Source: Palsa-1315 sp032123755
GTDB lineage: Bacteria; Nitrospirota; Nitrospiria; Nitrospirales; Nitrospiraceae
Direction: 5' to 3'
Length of the DNA: 64,000 nucleotides
NCBI GenBank assembly: GCA_032123755.1
Contig: JAQBES010000043.1
Span: forward strand, 50,288-114,287
The notes under the pieces are model-generated. The model was given only the letters and a program-made list of their open reading frames with translations. It was not told where the DNA came from and did not search any database. Within the stretch, counting starts at the first letter, position 1; every line of letters begins with the position of its first letter. The position numbers and the translations under genes were made by a program. Positions 17,441 to 25,664 of this stretch are shown here, piece by piece.

Positions 17441-17442
17441 CC

Positions 17443-17520
17443 CATTGAACGATTGAATCATTGCGCCATTGGTTCGCGGCAGAGAAGTTCTTAGTCCAAT
17501 GAATCAATGAGGCAATCCAC
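17443..17520. repeat. CATTG/CAATG-word palindrome between gcvH and lpdA
   Basis: The left side repeats ATTGAACGATTGAATCATTG and then CGCCATTGG (to 17472). The right side CCAATGAATCAATGAGGCAAT (17496-17516, one base beyond twenty if joined, so given as CCAATGAATCAATG plus AGGCAAT) is the reverse complement of those words. The architecture is the same as family A, with different words. It fills almost the whole gap between the two genes. Confidence 0.6.
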
Positions 17521-17522
17521 AT

Positions 17523-18977
17523 ATGGCTAGTTCCACTCATATCGCCATTCTCGGCGCTGGACCTGGTGGGTATGTCGCCGCGATCCGGGCGGCCCAGCTA
17601 GGCGCCCGCGTCACCGTCATTGAGTCCCACGCGCTCGGAGGCGTCTGCTTGAATTGGGGCTGCATTCCCAGTAAGGCCCTCCTGTCGGTTGTCGAACTCG
17701 GTGACAAAGTAAAAAAATCAGAGGACATGGGATTGGTCGTTCAAGGACCAGTTACGTACGATCTTGCCCGGATGGTAGCACGGAAAAATAAAGTGGTGGC
17801 GGGCCTCGTGAAGGGTATCGCGACACTGTTTAAGGCGTGGAATATCGAACATGTGCAGGGGACCGGAGTGCTACGCGATCGGCGGACGGTCATGGTGGCC
17901 GCGACCGATGGCGCGGTGCGGGATGTTCAGGCTGACGCTATCGTGATTGCCACCGGGTCGTCCTGGCCAAACCTTCCGCAGTTTCCGATTGACGGGCTGC
18001 AGCTGCTCACAAGCCAGCACCTCCTGGACCTCGGTCGCATTCCTGCCAGTCTACTGATCATTGGTGCCGGTGTCGAGGGATGCGAGTTCGCGGCGCTTTA
18101 TAGCGGTCTAGGGACGGCGGTCACGATTGTTGAATTGATGGCGCGCGTACTTCCCCTGGAGGATGAGGACATCTCATTAACGACGGAGAGGGAGCTGAAA
18201 AAACGCGGGGTGACAGTCCTGACTGGGACCACCGTTGAGAGACTGGCGCGGTCACCGACGGCTATTACCGCGCATCTCAAAGATGGAACGCAGGTGGCGG
18301 TTGAGAAGCTACTGGTGTCCGTGGGGAGAGGATTGAATAGCGGAGGCATTGGACTGGAGCAGGTGGGGGTGCAGACGGGACCGCGCGGGGAAATTCTCGT
18401 CAACGAGCAGATGGAAACCACTGTACCTGGAATCTATGCGGTTGGCGACGTGGTCGGCAAGGTCATGTTGGCGCACGTAGCCTCAGCGCAGGGGAAGGTG
18501 GCGGCCGAGAACATCATGGGGCATCAGGCGACGGTTCGCTACGACGTCATCCCGGCCGGAATTTTTACCCTGCCGGAGATCGGTCGCGTGGGTGTGACGG
18601 AACAACAAGCTCGCGAACGAGTCCAGGCTGCAGGGCAGAATCCAGACCAGGCCATCACGGTGGGACGTTTTCGATATTCCGGGTTGGGCAAGGCGCAAGC
18701 GACAGGGAATACGACGGGATTGTTCAAGGTCATTGCCGAGTCACCGAGCGGCAAGATTTTGGGCGTGCATATCGTCGGAGCCCACGCAGCCGATCTGATT
18801 CATGAGGCGGCTCTGGCGATGCAGGTCGGGGCGACGGTTGCACAGGTCGCAGGCATGATCCACGCGCATCCGACGCTTGCCGAAGGAATGATGGAAGCGG
18901 CTGAAGATGTCGAAGGGAAGGCGATTCACCAAGCCAGAAGAAAAGATGTCGCAAGTCCTAATGTCATCAAGTCGTAG
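17523..18977 (+). CDS. lpdA: Dihydrolipoyl dehydrogenase
   Basis: 484 residues. FAD-binding motif ILGAGPGGYVAAIRA (9-23), redox disulfide GGVCLNWGCIPSKALL (cysteines near 43 and 48), NAD motif LIIGAGVEGCEFA near residue 179 and the C-terminal catalytic HPTLAEGMMEA near 449. It reoxidises dihydrolipoamide of the H protein and perhaps of 2-oxoacid dehydrogenases. The NAD motif carries GAGVEG instead of the more common GGGYIG, a mild variation. It follows gcvH after a palindromic spacer. Confidence 0.95.
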   Translation: MASSTHIAILGAGPGGYVAAIRAAQLGARVTVIESHALGGVCLNWGCIPSKALLSVVELGDKVKKSEDMGLVVQGPVTYDLARMVARKNKVVAGLVKGIATLFKAWNIEHVQGTGVLRDRRTVMVAATDGAVRDVQADAIVIATGSSWPNLPQFPIDGLQLLTSQHLLDLGRIPASLLIIGAGVEGCEFAALYSGLGTAVTIVELMARVLPLEDEDISLTTERELKKRGVTVLTGTTVERLARSPTAITAHLKDGTQVAVEKLLVSVGRGLNSGGIGLEQVGVQTGPRGEILVNEQMETTVPGIYAVGDVVGKVMLAHVASAQGKVAAENIMGHQATVRYDVIPAGIFTLPEIGRVGVTEQQARERVQAAGQNPDQAITVGRFRYSGLGKAQATGNTTGLFKVIAESPSGKILGVHIVGAHAADLIHEAALAMQVGATVAQVAGMIHAHPTLAEGMMEAAEDVEGKAIHQARRKDVASPNVIKS

Positions 18978-19010
18978 GACTTTTGACTTTGTACGTTCGA
19001 TTTGACGACT

Positions 19011-19487
19011 ATGTTCTATTCTCTTTTCATTAAGCTCGGGATGTTTGCTGTGACTATGGGAGTCGTCTTCTGGATCGGCTGGACCCTGCCGACCTCATTC
19101 GATCGCGAGCAGGACCTTGCAGCCAAATCGATTGAGGAGCCGAAGGCTGAAATTGCTTCCGGCAGTGGCCGCGCAACTACGGTGAGTCCATCTCCTGGCG
19201 CCTTGTTGTCAGATCAGCCGCCCGCTGCTGCTACTTCGAAACGATCTCACGGGGGCCTCCTGGATCTGAATCGGGCGACGAAACAGGATTTTGACGCCCT
19301 GCCGGGGATCGGTCCCCGGTTGGCCGAACGGATCATGGAGTATAGGCAATCGGTGGGAGCTTTTCATGCGGTTGATGAATTGCGCGCCGTCAAAGGGATT
19401 GGGAAAAAGAAGTTTGAGCGGATTCGTCCATTGGTCACGGTGGCGCCGGAGGCCATATCTATAGTCAGAGGAAAGAAGGCGACATGA
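19011..19487 (+). CDS. ComEA-like helix-hairpin-helix protein, membrane-anchored
   Basis: About 158 residues. An N-terminal membrane segment (LGMFAVTMGVVFWIGWTL) is followed by a low-complexity linker and a C-terminal double helix-hairpin-helix: LDLNRATKQDFDALPGIGP and AVDELRAVKGIGKKKFERI. ComEA proteins bind DNA at the outer face of the membrane during uptake; related HhH proteins have other roles. ATG 19011 is preferred; TTG 19002 in frame would add three residues. The stop overlaps the tyrS ATG (ATGA). Confidence 0.8.
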   Translation: MFYSLFIKLGMFAVTMGVVFWIGWTLPTSFDREQDLAAKSIEEPKAEIASGSGRATTVSPSPGALLSDQPPAAATSKRSHGGLLDLNRATKQDFDALPGIGPRLAERIMEYRQSVGAFHAVDELRAVKGIGKKKFERIRPLVTVAPEAISIVRGKKAT

Positions 19488-20695
19488 GTGAACTCTCCCG
19501 CCAACTTGAGTTGATCCTTCGCGGAGTCGTGGAGGTTATTCAGCGGGCCGAACTTGAATCAAAGCTGACTCGCGCCTTGAAAGAGAATCGTCCGCTACGC
19601 GTGAAAGCAGGCTTCGATCCGACCGCGCCTGATCTGCATCTGGGCCATACGGTCTTGATCCACAAGCTCAAGCACTTTCAGGAGCTCGGACATCATGTGA
19701 TCTTCCTGATCGGCGATTTCACCGGCCTGATCGGCGATCCGACCGGACAATCGGAAACGCGCGTCGCGCTCTCGAAACAAAAAGTATTAGAGAATGCCAA
19801 GACCTACGAGAGGCAGATCTTCAAAATACTCGATCCTGCGAAGACCCTGGTGGAGTTTAACAGCCGCTGGATGAGTACGATGACGGCGGAAGCGTTGATC
19901 CATCTGAGCGCGCATTACAGTGTCGCGCGGATGCTCGAGCGGGATGATTTCCATAAACGGTATCACGAGCAGAAACCGATCAGTATCCATGAGTTCATGT
20001 ATCCCCTCGTGCAGGGCTACGATTCTGTAGCGCTCCAGTCCGATATCGAACTGGGCGGTACTGATCAGAAGTTCAATCTGCTGGTGGGGCGTGATCTGCA
20101 ACGCGCCTATGGTCAGGAGCCCCAGGTCGTGATTACGATGCCGTTACTCGAAGGGACGGACGGTGTGCGGAAGATGAGCAAGAGTTTTGGGAACTACATT
20201 GCCCTGGAAGACACACCGAACGACATGTTCGGAAAGCTCATGTCGATCAGTGACGCGTTGATGCTTCGGTATTACGAGCTGCTGACGACGGAGGATTTGG
20301 TTGGAATCAAGGCCGCTCACCCGATGGAGGCAAAGCAAGCGCTCGCAGCACTGATCGTCCATAGGTATCACGGGGCGGAAGCCAGTCAAGAGGCGCGAAC
20401 GGCGTTTCAGCAGAAATTTCAGGAGCGTGAATTCCCGAGCGATCCGGATGTGCACTTGACCTTGACCCTGGCAGATCTGCGCGAGGGGCAGACGATCAGT
20501 CTTGTCGATCTGGTGACCAAGACGAGGCTTGTACCGAGTAAGAGCGAGGCCCGGAGGCTCATTATTCAAGGTGGCTTAGAGGTCGATGAACAGAAGCAGA
20601 GCGATGCGAATGCTCTGTTACAGATTGTGACCGGACGATCCTATCGCCTGAAGGTCGGCCGACGAAAGTTTGCGCTGGTTGAACTGCGGGAGTAG
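19484..20695 (+). CDS. tyrS: Tyrosyl-tRNA synthetase
   Basis: 403 residues, class I synthetase of the shorter TyrRS group. HIGH-type motif DLHLGHTVLIHKL near residue 50, KMSKSFGNYI near 230, and a C-terminal S4 RNA-binding domain (LVPSKSEARRLIIQGGLEVD). It charges tRNA-Tyr with tyrosine. It overlaps the ComEA-like gene by four bases and is followed by a tRNA-Gly gene 55 nt downstream. Confidence 0.97.
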   Translation: MSELSRQLELILRGVVEVIQRAELESKLTRALKENRPLRVKAGFDPTAPDLHLGHTVLIHKLKHFQELGHHVIFLIGDFTGLIGDPTGQSETRVALSKQKVLENAKTYERQIFKILDPAKTLVEFNSRWMSTMTAEALIHLSAHYSVARMLERDDFHKRYHEQKPISIHEFMYPLVQGYDSVALQSDIELGGTDQKFNLLVGRDLQRAYGQEPQVVITMPLLEGTDGVRKMSKSFGNYIALEDTPNDMFGKLMSISDALMLRYYELLTTEDLVGIKAAHPMEAKQALAALIVHRYHGAEASQEARTAFQQKFQEREFPSDPDVHLTLTLADLREGQTISLVDLVTKTRLVPSKSEARRLIIQGGLEVDEQKQSDANALLQIVTGRSYRLKVGRRKFALVELRE

Positions 20696-20750
20696 TTGCC
20701 AGGAGTTTCTTGACTTGGCATAGAGGCCAGCGTAGGATTCGATTCAGCGA

Positions 20751-20825
20751 GCGGGCGTAGCTCAGTGGTAGAGTCCTTGCTTCCCAAGCAAGTTGTCAGG
20801 GGTTCAAATCCCCTCGCCCGCTCCA
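20751..20825 (+). tRNA. tRNA-Gly (anticodon CCC), CCA encoded
   Basis: Full cloverleaf. The acceptor GCGGGCG pairs with CGCCCGC; D arm GCTCAGTGGTAGAG; anticodon stem CTTGC/GCAAG around loop TTCCCAA with anticodon CCC; T arm GGGGTTCAAATCCCC; the discriminator T is followed by a genomically encoded CCA. Confidence 0.95.
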
Positions 20826-20873
20826 ATCAAGTTGTGAACCGTGAGGCGTGAAGCGTCACACGTAAGAGATGGA

Positions 20874-20908
20874 GGACTTGAAAGGCCTGCGCTTCCAAGT
20901 CCTTTTTT
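20874..20908 (+). terminator. Rho-independent terminator after tRNA-Gly
   Basis: GGACTTG (20874-20880) pairs with CAAGTCC (20896-20902); the stem continues as AAG/CTT after one mismatch around a 7-nt loop and is followed by six T. The T-run is on the plus strand, so it ends the tRNA transcript; rpmB converges from the other side. Confidence 0.8.
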
Positions 20909-20957
20909 GCGTCTCGGGGGCGAACCTGGCCCCGTAGGAGGCTGGGGAGAAATTCCG

Positions 20958-21149
20958 CTAAACGGCTTTTTGGACTTTGCCGCTACGCAAGCAGCGTGTG
21001 CAAACCCGAATGCGTTTGGACTGACCGTTGATCAGTGCCCGGACTGGTTGGAGGTTGGGTTTGAAGATTCGCTTGGTCTTGTTATTGGCGTGACTGACGT
21101 TATGGCCGGATTGGCGACGTTTGCTGCAGAGATCGCATGTAAATGCCAC
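20958..21149 (-). CDS. rpmB: 50S ribosomal protein L28
   Basis: 63 residues, small but clear L28. Conserved parts are SGHNVSHANNKTKRIFKPNL and RIRVCTRCLRSGKV. It has two CxxC pairs (C5/C8 and C50/C53), so it is the zinc-binding C+ form. The start codon is at 21149. It converges on the tRNA-Gly gene, and the terminator hairpin at 20874-20908 lies between them. Confidence 0.92.
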   Translation of the reverse strand: MAFTCDLCSKRRQSGHNVSHANNKTKRIFKPNLQPVRALINGQSKRIRVCTRCLRSGKVQKAV

Positions 21150-21292
21150 GGGTGCACTCCTTCATCTAGTCGAATCAATAGAAGATTTTAGACGTAGAAA
21201 TGTACCACAGGGCCATTGGTCTTGACAAGCATGTCTGATGGGCTAGGCCGGCTAAGTACGGGAATGCCAGGCCTGAGGAAGGGTGACTTACG

Positions 21293-21559
21293 ATGACGGG
21301 AATCGATCTGCTCGGGTTTGCAGCAGGAATGTTTACCACTTGTGCCTTCTGGCCCCAGCTGCAGAAGACATGGGCTTCAAAGTCCGCGGACGATGTATCG
21401 CTGGGCATGCTGGCCATATTCTCGTCTGGTGTCTGCCTTTGGTTTCTGTATGGACTGGTCCTCCATGCCTGGCCGATCATTCTGGCCAATGCCGTCACGT
21501 TGCTGTTGACGGGAGCGATACTGGTACTCAAGCTGCGCTACCGGGCTAGCGGCGGTTAG
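21293..21559 (+). CDS. SemiSWEET-type sugar transporter (MtN3/PQ-loop)
   Basis: 88 residues with three hydrophobic helices, the size of a bacterial SemiSWEET half-transporter that works as a dimer. The PQ motif is FWPQLQKTWASKSADDVS in helix 1, followed by LGMLAIFSSGVCLWFLYG and ILANAVTLLLTGAILVLK. These proteins carry sugars passively across the inner membrane. It converges on the unknown minus-strand gene, whose stop is one base away. Confidence 0.88.
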   Translation: MTGIDLLGFAAGMFTTCAFWPQLQKTWASKSADDVSLGMLAIFSSGVCLWFLYGLVLHAWPIILANAVTLLLTGAILVLKLRYRASGG

Positions 21560-21560
21560 G

Positions 21561-22973
21561 TCAGCGAGTTGCAGCAGACGCCTGCGATTCCTTGAGCACG
21601 GATGTGGGGGTGAGCGTAGCAGGCACGCTGATATCAAAACTCGTTTCACCTCCATCGTCGTAGCGGTCTTTCCCCACGCTATAGATCTTCTGTTGGGTTT
21701 GGCTCCACAACATCGGTAATCCACTAAAGGGATCGTAGTAGGACAAGCCGACTTGAGCGAGTCGATTCGGCACGGTGCTTTGCGCGCTCGGGCGCCGCAA
21801 GACGACCTGCAGCGAGGCGAGTCGCAGCCTGGCATCGGTCTCCCTCAGTTGATAGTGGAAGGGATCCCAATCCGGCTCGAAGGGGCTTGGGCTGAGGAGG
21901 CTTTCCAGGATGCCTTGGCGTGCGGCACCTGTAAGCGCGTGAAGTTTTGGCAAGGTGCTCTGCCCCGCCTCTGTCGCTTGTATCATCGCGTCGTAATACG
22001 TCGCATACATTTCCCAGGTCTCTCGCGTCTGTAGCGGGATTCCAAGGAACGAGCGTTCATGAGGATGCGCGATCTGGCGAAAGGCCTGTTCGGGGAAACG
22101 GGCAGTGTTCACCAACCATTGTTTCTGTGCATTGAGAGATTTGGCCTGACTCTCTGTGGTGAGTTTACTTGTGTGACCGCCTTGGACGCCGAGTATGAAT
22201 TGATGTTGAAGCGGCCAGCGGAGCGATGACTCTGCTGCAGTGAGTGGAGGGGCAATATTGGGGGTCATCGCCAACACGGTCTTGTCGACGACGGGCTGTG
22301 ACAACAGAGTCGAGAGCAGGCGAAGATTGTCGGTGATGACGATTTGCGCCATGACTTTGGTGGCGATGGTAGTGGCGTCTCGAAGTACGCTTCGCCACAT
22401 GTGCATATCATTTCTCAGTCGCTGCATGCCCAAGGCCGTCTCGCGAGAAAATCCGTCAGCGAGATAGAGGCGGTGGCCAACAAAAAGCTCCACAAAATGA
22501 GGCGTGCCTTGGTGGCCGAATCCCATATCCTCGAAAGGCATCGTGAGCCAGCGCTCGTACCGCGTATATAAGGTGTGGTCGCGACCGGTCATAGTCTGGA
22601 GCCGTACGTTCAGACTCCGGAACCCACTCACTGGATTTTCGGAGTTCCAGGAAGGAAGGCTTTTTTCCATAGGAAGCTGAATCTGTAGCTCCGAGCGGCC
22701 AGGCTTGTCGTAATTGAATTCGCTTGCGCCTGGCGTAGCGGTGGTTTCCAGCCACATCTCATGGCCCACCATGGCAGGGTCGAGCGAAGCAGCTGCAGCA
22801 AAGCCAAGGAGATAGAAGTAGCCATTCTCATAGGGGTCGACGAGACGCTGCTGCGGAGGTTCTAGGAGTCTGGTGAAGGAGGCGCTGGGAGGTTGCCCCT
22901 TTGAGGACCAGATGAGGCTCGATAACTGGAAGAAGGCCCAGAGGATGACGATGCTAATGATCAGGTGTTTCAT
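21561..22973 (-). CDS. Unknown N-terminally anchored exported protein
   Basis: 470 residues. One N-terminal hydrophobic segment (LIISIVILWAFFQLSSLIW) suggests an anchored or secreted protein. The long middle part is helical with no family I recognise. The C-terminus (YYDPFSGLPMLWSQTQQKIY, then YSVGKDRYDDGG) resembles the end motif of pseudopilin-like and related exported proteins, where an aspartate-rich loop binds calcium. It ends next to the SemiSWEET gene, and about 560 nt of riboswitch leader for the B12 genes lies upstream on the other strand. No functional call is justified. Confidence 0.6.
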   Translation of the reverse strand: MKHLIISIVILWAFFQLSSLIWSSKGQPPSASFTRLLEPPQQRLVDPYENGYFYLLGFAAAASLDPAMVGHEMWLETTATPGASEFNYDKPGRSELQIQLPMEKSLPSWNSENPVSGFRSLNVRLQTMTGRDHTLYTRYERWLTMPFEDMGFGHQGTPHFVELFVGHRLYLADGFSRETALGMQRLRNDMHMWRSVLRDATTIATKVMAQIVITDNLRLLSTLLSQPVVDKTVLAMTPNIAPPLTAAESSLRWPLQHQFILGVQGGHTSKLTTESQAKSLNAQKQWLVNTARFPEQAFRQIAHPHERSFLGIPLQTRETWEMYATYYDAMIQATEAGQSTLPKLHALTGAARQGILESLLSPSPFEPDWDPFHYQLRETDARLRLASLQVVLRRPSAQSTVPNRLAQVGLSYYDPFSGLPMLWSQTQQKIYSVGKDRYDDGGETSFDISVPATLTPTSVLKESQASAATR

Positions 22974-23198
22974 AGATACGTAAGTAGACGTCGCATGTCG
23001 GGTTGGCCATTCATCTGAGCTCGTATCCTATTCGCGAGATTCATCCACCAGAGATGTGAGCAAACCTTATGCCGGGAGGTGACCTGAAAGGCCTAGGTCT
23101 TTCCCTTTGTTTGTCGATGGGTATGAACGAGTGCCTGTCAGAACATGAGTAGGGGAGGAGCCGACGGACATTAATGAACTTGACAACCTTCTTCCTGG

Positions 23199-23444
23199 TC
23201 TCCTAGAGTGCCCTCCACATTGTGACTCTTGGGTAAGGGAAGAGGGTGTAACTCCCTCGCGGTCCCGCCGCTGTAAATGGGGACGAAACCCGCGGATGCC
23301 ACTGTCGTTGAGACGTTAATCGTTGTGCGTTACGCGTTAACCGTGGGGAGAAACTCTTCACGAATAACGCGGCACGATTCACGTCTTCAGATGGGAAGGC
23401 GCGGGGAGTAGGGTGAACCATGAGCCAGAAGACCTGCCTGGAGA
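23199..23444 (+). promoter_or_regulatory. Cobalamin (AdoCbl) riboswitch upstream of btuF
   Basis: Conserved blocks in order: GGGTGTAACTCCC, GGTCCCGCCGCTGTAA, GATGCCACTG, ATGGGAAGGC and the B12 box GAGCCAGAAGACCTGCC (23422-23438). A possible P1 is TCTCC (23199-23203) with GGAGA (23440-23444). Between GCCACTG and GGGAAGGC the usual short arm is replaced by a hairpin of about 80 nt (GACGTTAATCGT facing ACGATTCACGTC, with CGCGTTA/TAACGCG inside). A -35-like TTGACA lies at 23180-23185. It should repress the btu genes when cobalamin is plentiful. Confidence 0.9.
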
Positions 23445-23480
23445 GTTGACCGACGTTCCCTCGTGGCCTGGGGAATTGGC

Positions 23481-23537
23481 GAGGATGAGTTGCGGGTGCA
23501 ATCCTCAGGGTCTGTTAAGGCCTTGGGGGTTTTTTTT
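23481..23537 (+). terminator. Riboswitch expression platform: antiterminator and terminator
   Basis: Terminator: CCTCAGGG (23503-23510) pairs with CCTTGGGG (23521-23528, two wobble pairs) and is followed by eight T (23530-23537). Competing hairpin: GAGGA (23481-23485) with TCCTC (23502-23506) plus TTGC/GCAA inside, which uses the left arm of the terminator. The two folds exclude each other, as expected for transcriptional control by the riboswitch just upstream. Confidence 0.65.
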
Positions 23538-24546
23538 GGGCTCAGGATTTTTCCGTATAGGTCGATGCGTCGGATTTTTGCTCGGCGCAGGCGTGCTGCT
23601 TGCGATGTGGCCGGCGCTAGCCACTCCTGACGATGAGATGTCAAATATGAAGCGACGACAACAAGGCATTTTGACCGGGATGCCGTTTATGGCGAACATT
23701 ACGCCACGGACCTTCGTGGACGCGTTGGGGAGAAAGCTTTTTCTTGCGAAGGCACCCAGCCGGGTGGTGTCGATGGCGCCGAACGTCACGGAGATACTCT
23801 TTGCGCTTGGTCTAGAAGCGAAGGTCACCGCGGTGACGCCATTCTGTGACTACCCTCCTGAAGCTCAGCGCAAGACACACTTGGGAGGGACGAATCCGAG
23901 CATCGAGCAAATTCTTGCCCTCAAGCCGGACCTGGTCTTGGCCCCGCAAGACTTTATCCAACCGGATCTTCTTCAAAATCTCGATCGTCTCAAAGTTCCC
24001 ACCTTCGTGTTGCAAGCCGCGCGGCTGGAGGATGTGCTCGCACAGATTCAAACAATTGCACGGATGTTTGATCGGAGCAAGGCGGGGGACGAGTTGGTGG
24101 GGACAATTCGGCAGCGTATCGCGGTCGTCCGGGAGCGCACACAATCACTGGCCCATCCGCGGGTGCTCTATGTGTTGAATACAGACCCATTACAAACGGT
24201 AGGGCCTGGGAGTTTTATTCACCAGCTGATCGAAGCAGCGGGCGGTGCCAATATTGCCGCGGGCACGTCGACGGCCTACCCACGGTATTCGCTGGAGGAA
24301 GTGCTGGCCCGCGATCCCGAACTCATTATCTTTCCTGTCGGCACGGCGGAAGGTATTTCCGAGGAGGACCAACAGCAGTGGCTGCGGTGGTCGAGTCTGT
24401 CAGCCGTCAAACACAATCGTCTGGTCCTTGTGCCCAGTGTATTGGTTGACCGGCCGGGACCGCGAATCGTGGAAGGGCTCGAACTCCTTGCGCAGGCTAT
24501 TCATCCCGAGGCGTTTACTAAAGAGTCCCGAGAAGGGCAGCCATGA
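23536..24546 (+). CDS. btuF: Cobalamin ABC transporter substrate-binding protein
   Basis: About 336 residues from TTG 23536. A hydrophobic signal (FLLGAGVLLAMWPALA) precedes a Peripla_BP_2 fold: RVVSMAPNVTEILFALGLE, LGGTNPSIEQILALKPDLVL, LQTVGPGSFIHQLIEAAGG and RYSLEEVLARDPELIIF. Position directly behind a cobalamin riboswitch and before a BtuC/BtuD pair makes a corrinoid ligand likely, although the fold also serves siderophores. The start is uncertain: the frame is open back through the terminator and riboswitch. TTG 23536 keeps the signal peptide; ATG 23485 would lie inside the antiterminator. The stop overlaps btuC. Confidence 0.85.
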   Translation: MGSGFFRIGRCVGFLLGAGVLLAMWPALATPDDEMSNMKRRQQGILTGMPFMANITPRTFVDALGRKLFLAKAPSRVVSMAPNVTEILFALGLEAKVTAVTPFCDYPPEAQRKTHLGGTNPSIEQILALKPDLVLAPQDFIQPDLLQNLDRLKVPTFVLQAARLEDVLAQIQTIARMFDRSKAGDELVGTIRQRIAVVRERTQSLAHPRVLYVLNTDPLQTVGPGSFIHQLIEAAGGANIAAGTSTAYPRYSLEEVLARDPELIIFPVGTAEGISEEDQQQWLRWSSLSAVKHNRLVLVPSVLVDRPGPRIVEGLELLAQAIHPEAFTKESREGQP

Positions 24547-25664
24547 TCGTCCATCCGTCTCCATCTCAAACCAGCATGTCCGATCCGCCGCCGACGGTTC
24601 CGCCCGTTCCGGTGCGAATGTACGAGGGGATGGCATCGTGGCAGGCCCTGCGTGCGCGTCGGTGGTATGCGGTGATCGGAGGCATGATGCTTCTGACGTT
24701 CGGCGCCATCGTGTTCTGTCTCCAGTTCGGGGCGCATGCGCTGACCATGGCGGAGGTGTGGTCTGCTCTGACATTCTCGACGGCTGGGAGGGAAGATGTG
24801 GCTCGCGTAATCATCTGGGACATTCGGTTCCCTCGAATCCTGATGGGTCTGTTTGTGGGAGCGTCGTTGGCGATTACAGGAGCCGCGCTGCAAGCACTTG
24901 TACGTAACCCGCTGGCCGATCCCTACGTGCTTGGCATCTCGAGTGGGGCCGCGTTGGGTGCGACGATTGGGCTCGCTCTCGGACTTGGCGCGATAGTGGG
25001 CGGCCTCGGTTTACCGCTGTTTGCCTTCATCGGAGGGGGAGTCTCAATCGTCCTTGTCTATGGGATCGCGACCTCGCAAGGACAGTTACCGATGCACCAG
25101 CTGTTGTTGGCGGGAGTGATTGTGAACGCCGTCTGTTCGGCACTCATGATGTTTGCGACCTCGATCTTGAATCCGGCCTCGCTCTATCGGGTTGTCTTGT
25201 GGCTGATGGGGACGCTGAGTGCCCCAAGCATCCCAGCGCTGATCGGGATTGGAGCCTGCTTGTTGATCGCCATTGTGCTGCTCCTTCGGGAAAGCCAGGC
25301 TTTGAATCTACTGGCTGTGGGCGAGGACGCGGCTCGCTCCTTGGGGGTAGACTCGGATCGAGTACAACGGACTGTGTTCCTTGTTTCGGCTGTGCTGACT
25401 GGGGCAGTCGTGTCGGTCAGCGGCATGATCGGATTCGTCGGCATGGTGGTTCCGCATGTCGTACGGATACTGTGCGGGGCGGATCACCGGCTGCTGCTAC
25501 CGGTTTCAGCGTTGGGCGGAGGTATCCTGCTGATGGTGGCTGATACCGTCGCGCGTACGGTTGTGGCACCGGCAGAAATTCCTGTCGGAGTGATTACCGC
25601 ATTGATCGGTGGACCGTTCTTTATCTATCTCCTGATGACTCGAAAGTATCGGTTTTTCGCATGA
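24543..25664 (+). CDS. btuC: Cobalamin ABC transporter permease
   Basis: 373 residues, FecCD family. The fold shows about ten hydrophobic segments and the conserved RNPLADPYVLGISSGAALGA, DRVQRTVFLVSAVLTGAVVS and GMIGFVGMVVPHVVRILCG. A proline-rich N-terminal extension (DPPPTVPPVPVRM) is longer than usual. It forms the membrane channel that receives cobalamin from the periplasmic binder. It overlaps btuF and btuD by four bases each, so the three are one translational unit under the riboswitch. Confidence 0.92.
   Translation: MIVHPSPSQTSMSDPPPTVPPVPVRMYEGMASWQALRARRWYAVIGGMMLLTFGAIVFCLQFGAHALTMAEVWSALTFSTAGREDVARVIIWDIRFPRILMGLFVGASLAITGAALQALVRNPLADPYVLGISSGAALGATIGLALGLGAIVGGLGLPLFAFIGGGVSIVLVYGIATSQGQLPMHQLLLAGVIVNAVCSALMMFATSILNPASLYRVVLWLMGTLSAPSIPALIGIGACLLIAIVLLLRESQALNLLAVGEDAARSLGVDSDRVQRTVFLVSAVLTGAVVSVSGMIGFVGMVVPHVVRILCGADHRLLLPVSALGGGILLMVADTVARTVVAPAEIPVGVITALIGGPFFIYLLMTRKYRFFA

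Noticed and set aside
20841..21191. 116-codon plus-strand frame after the tRNA
   Set aside because: Overlaps the terminator and lies antisense to rpmB, whose zinc-binding L28 sequence is unmistakable.
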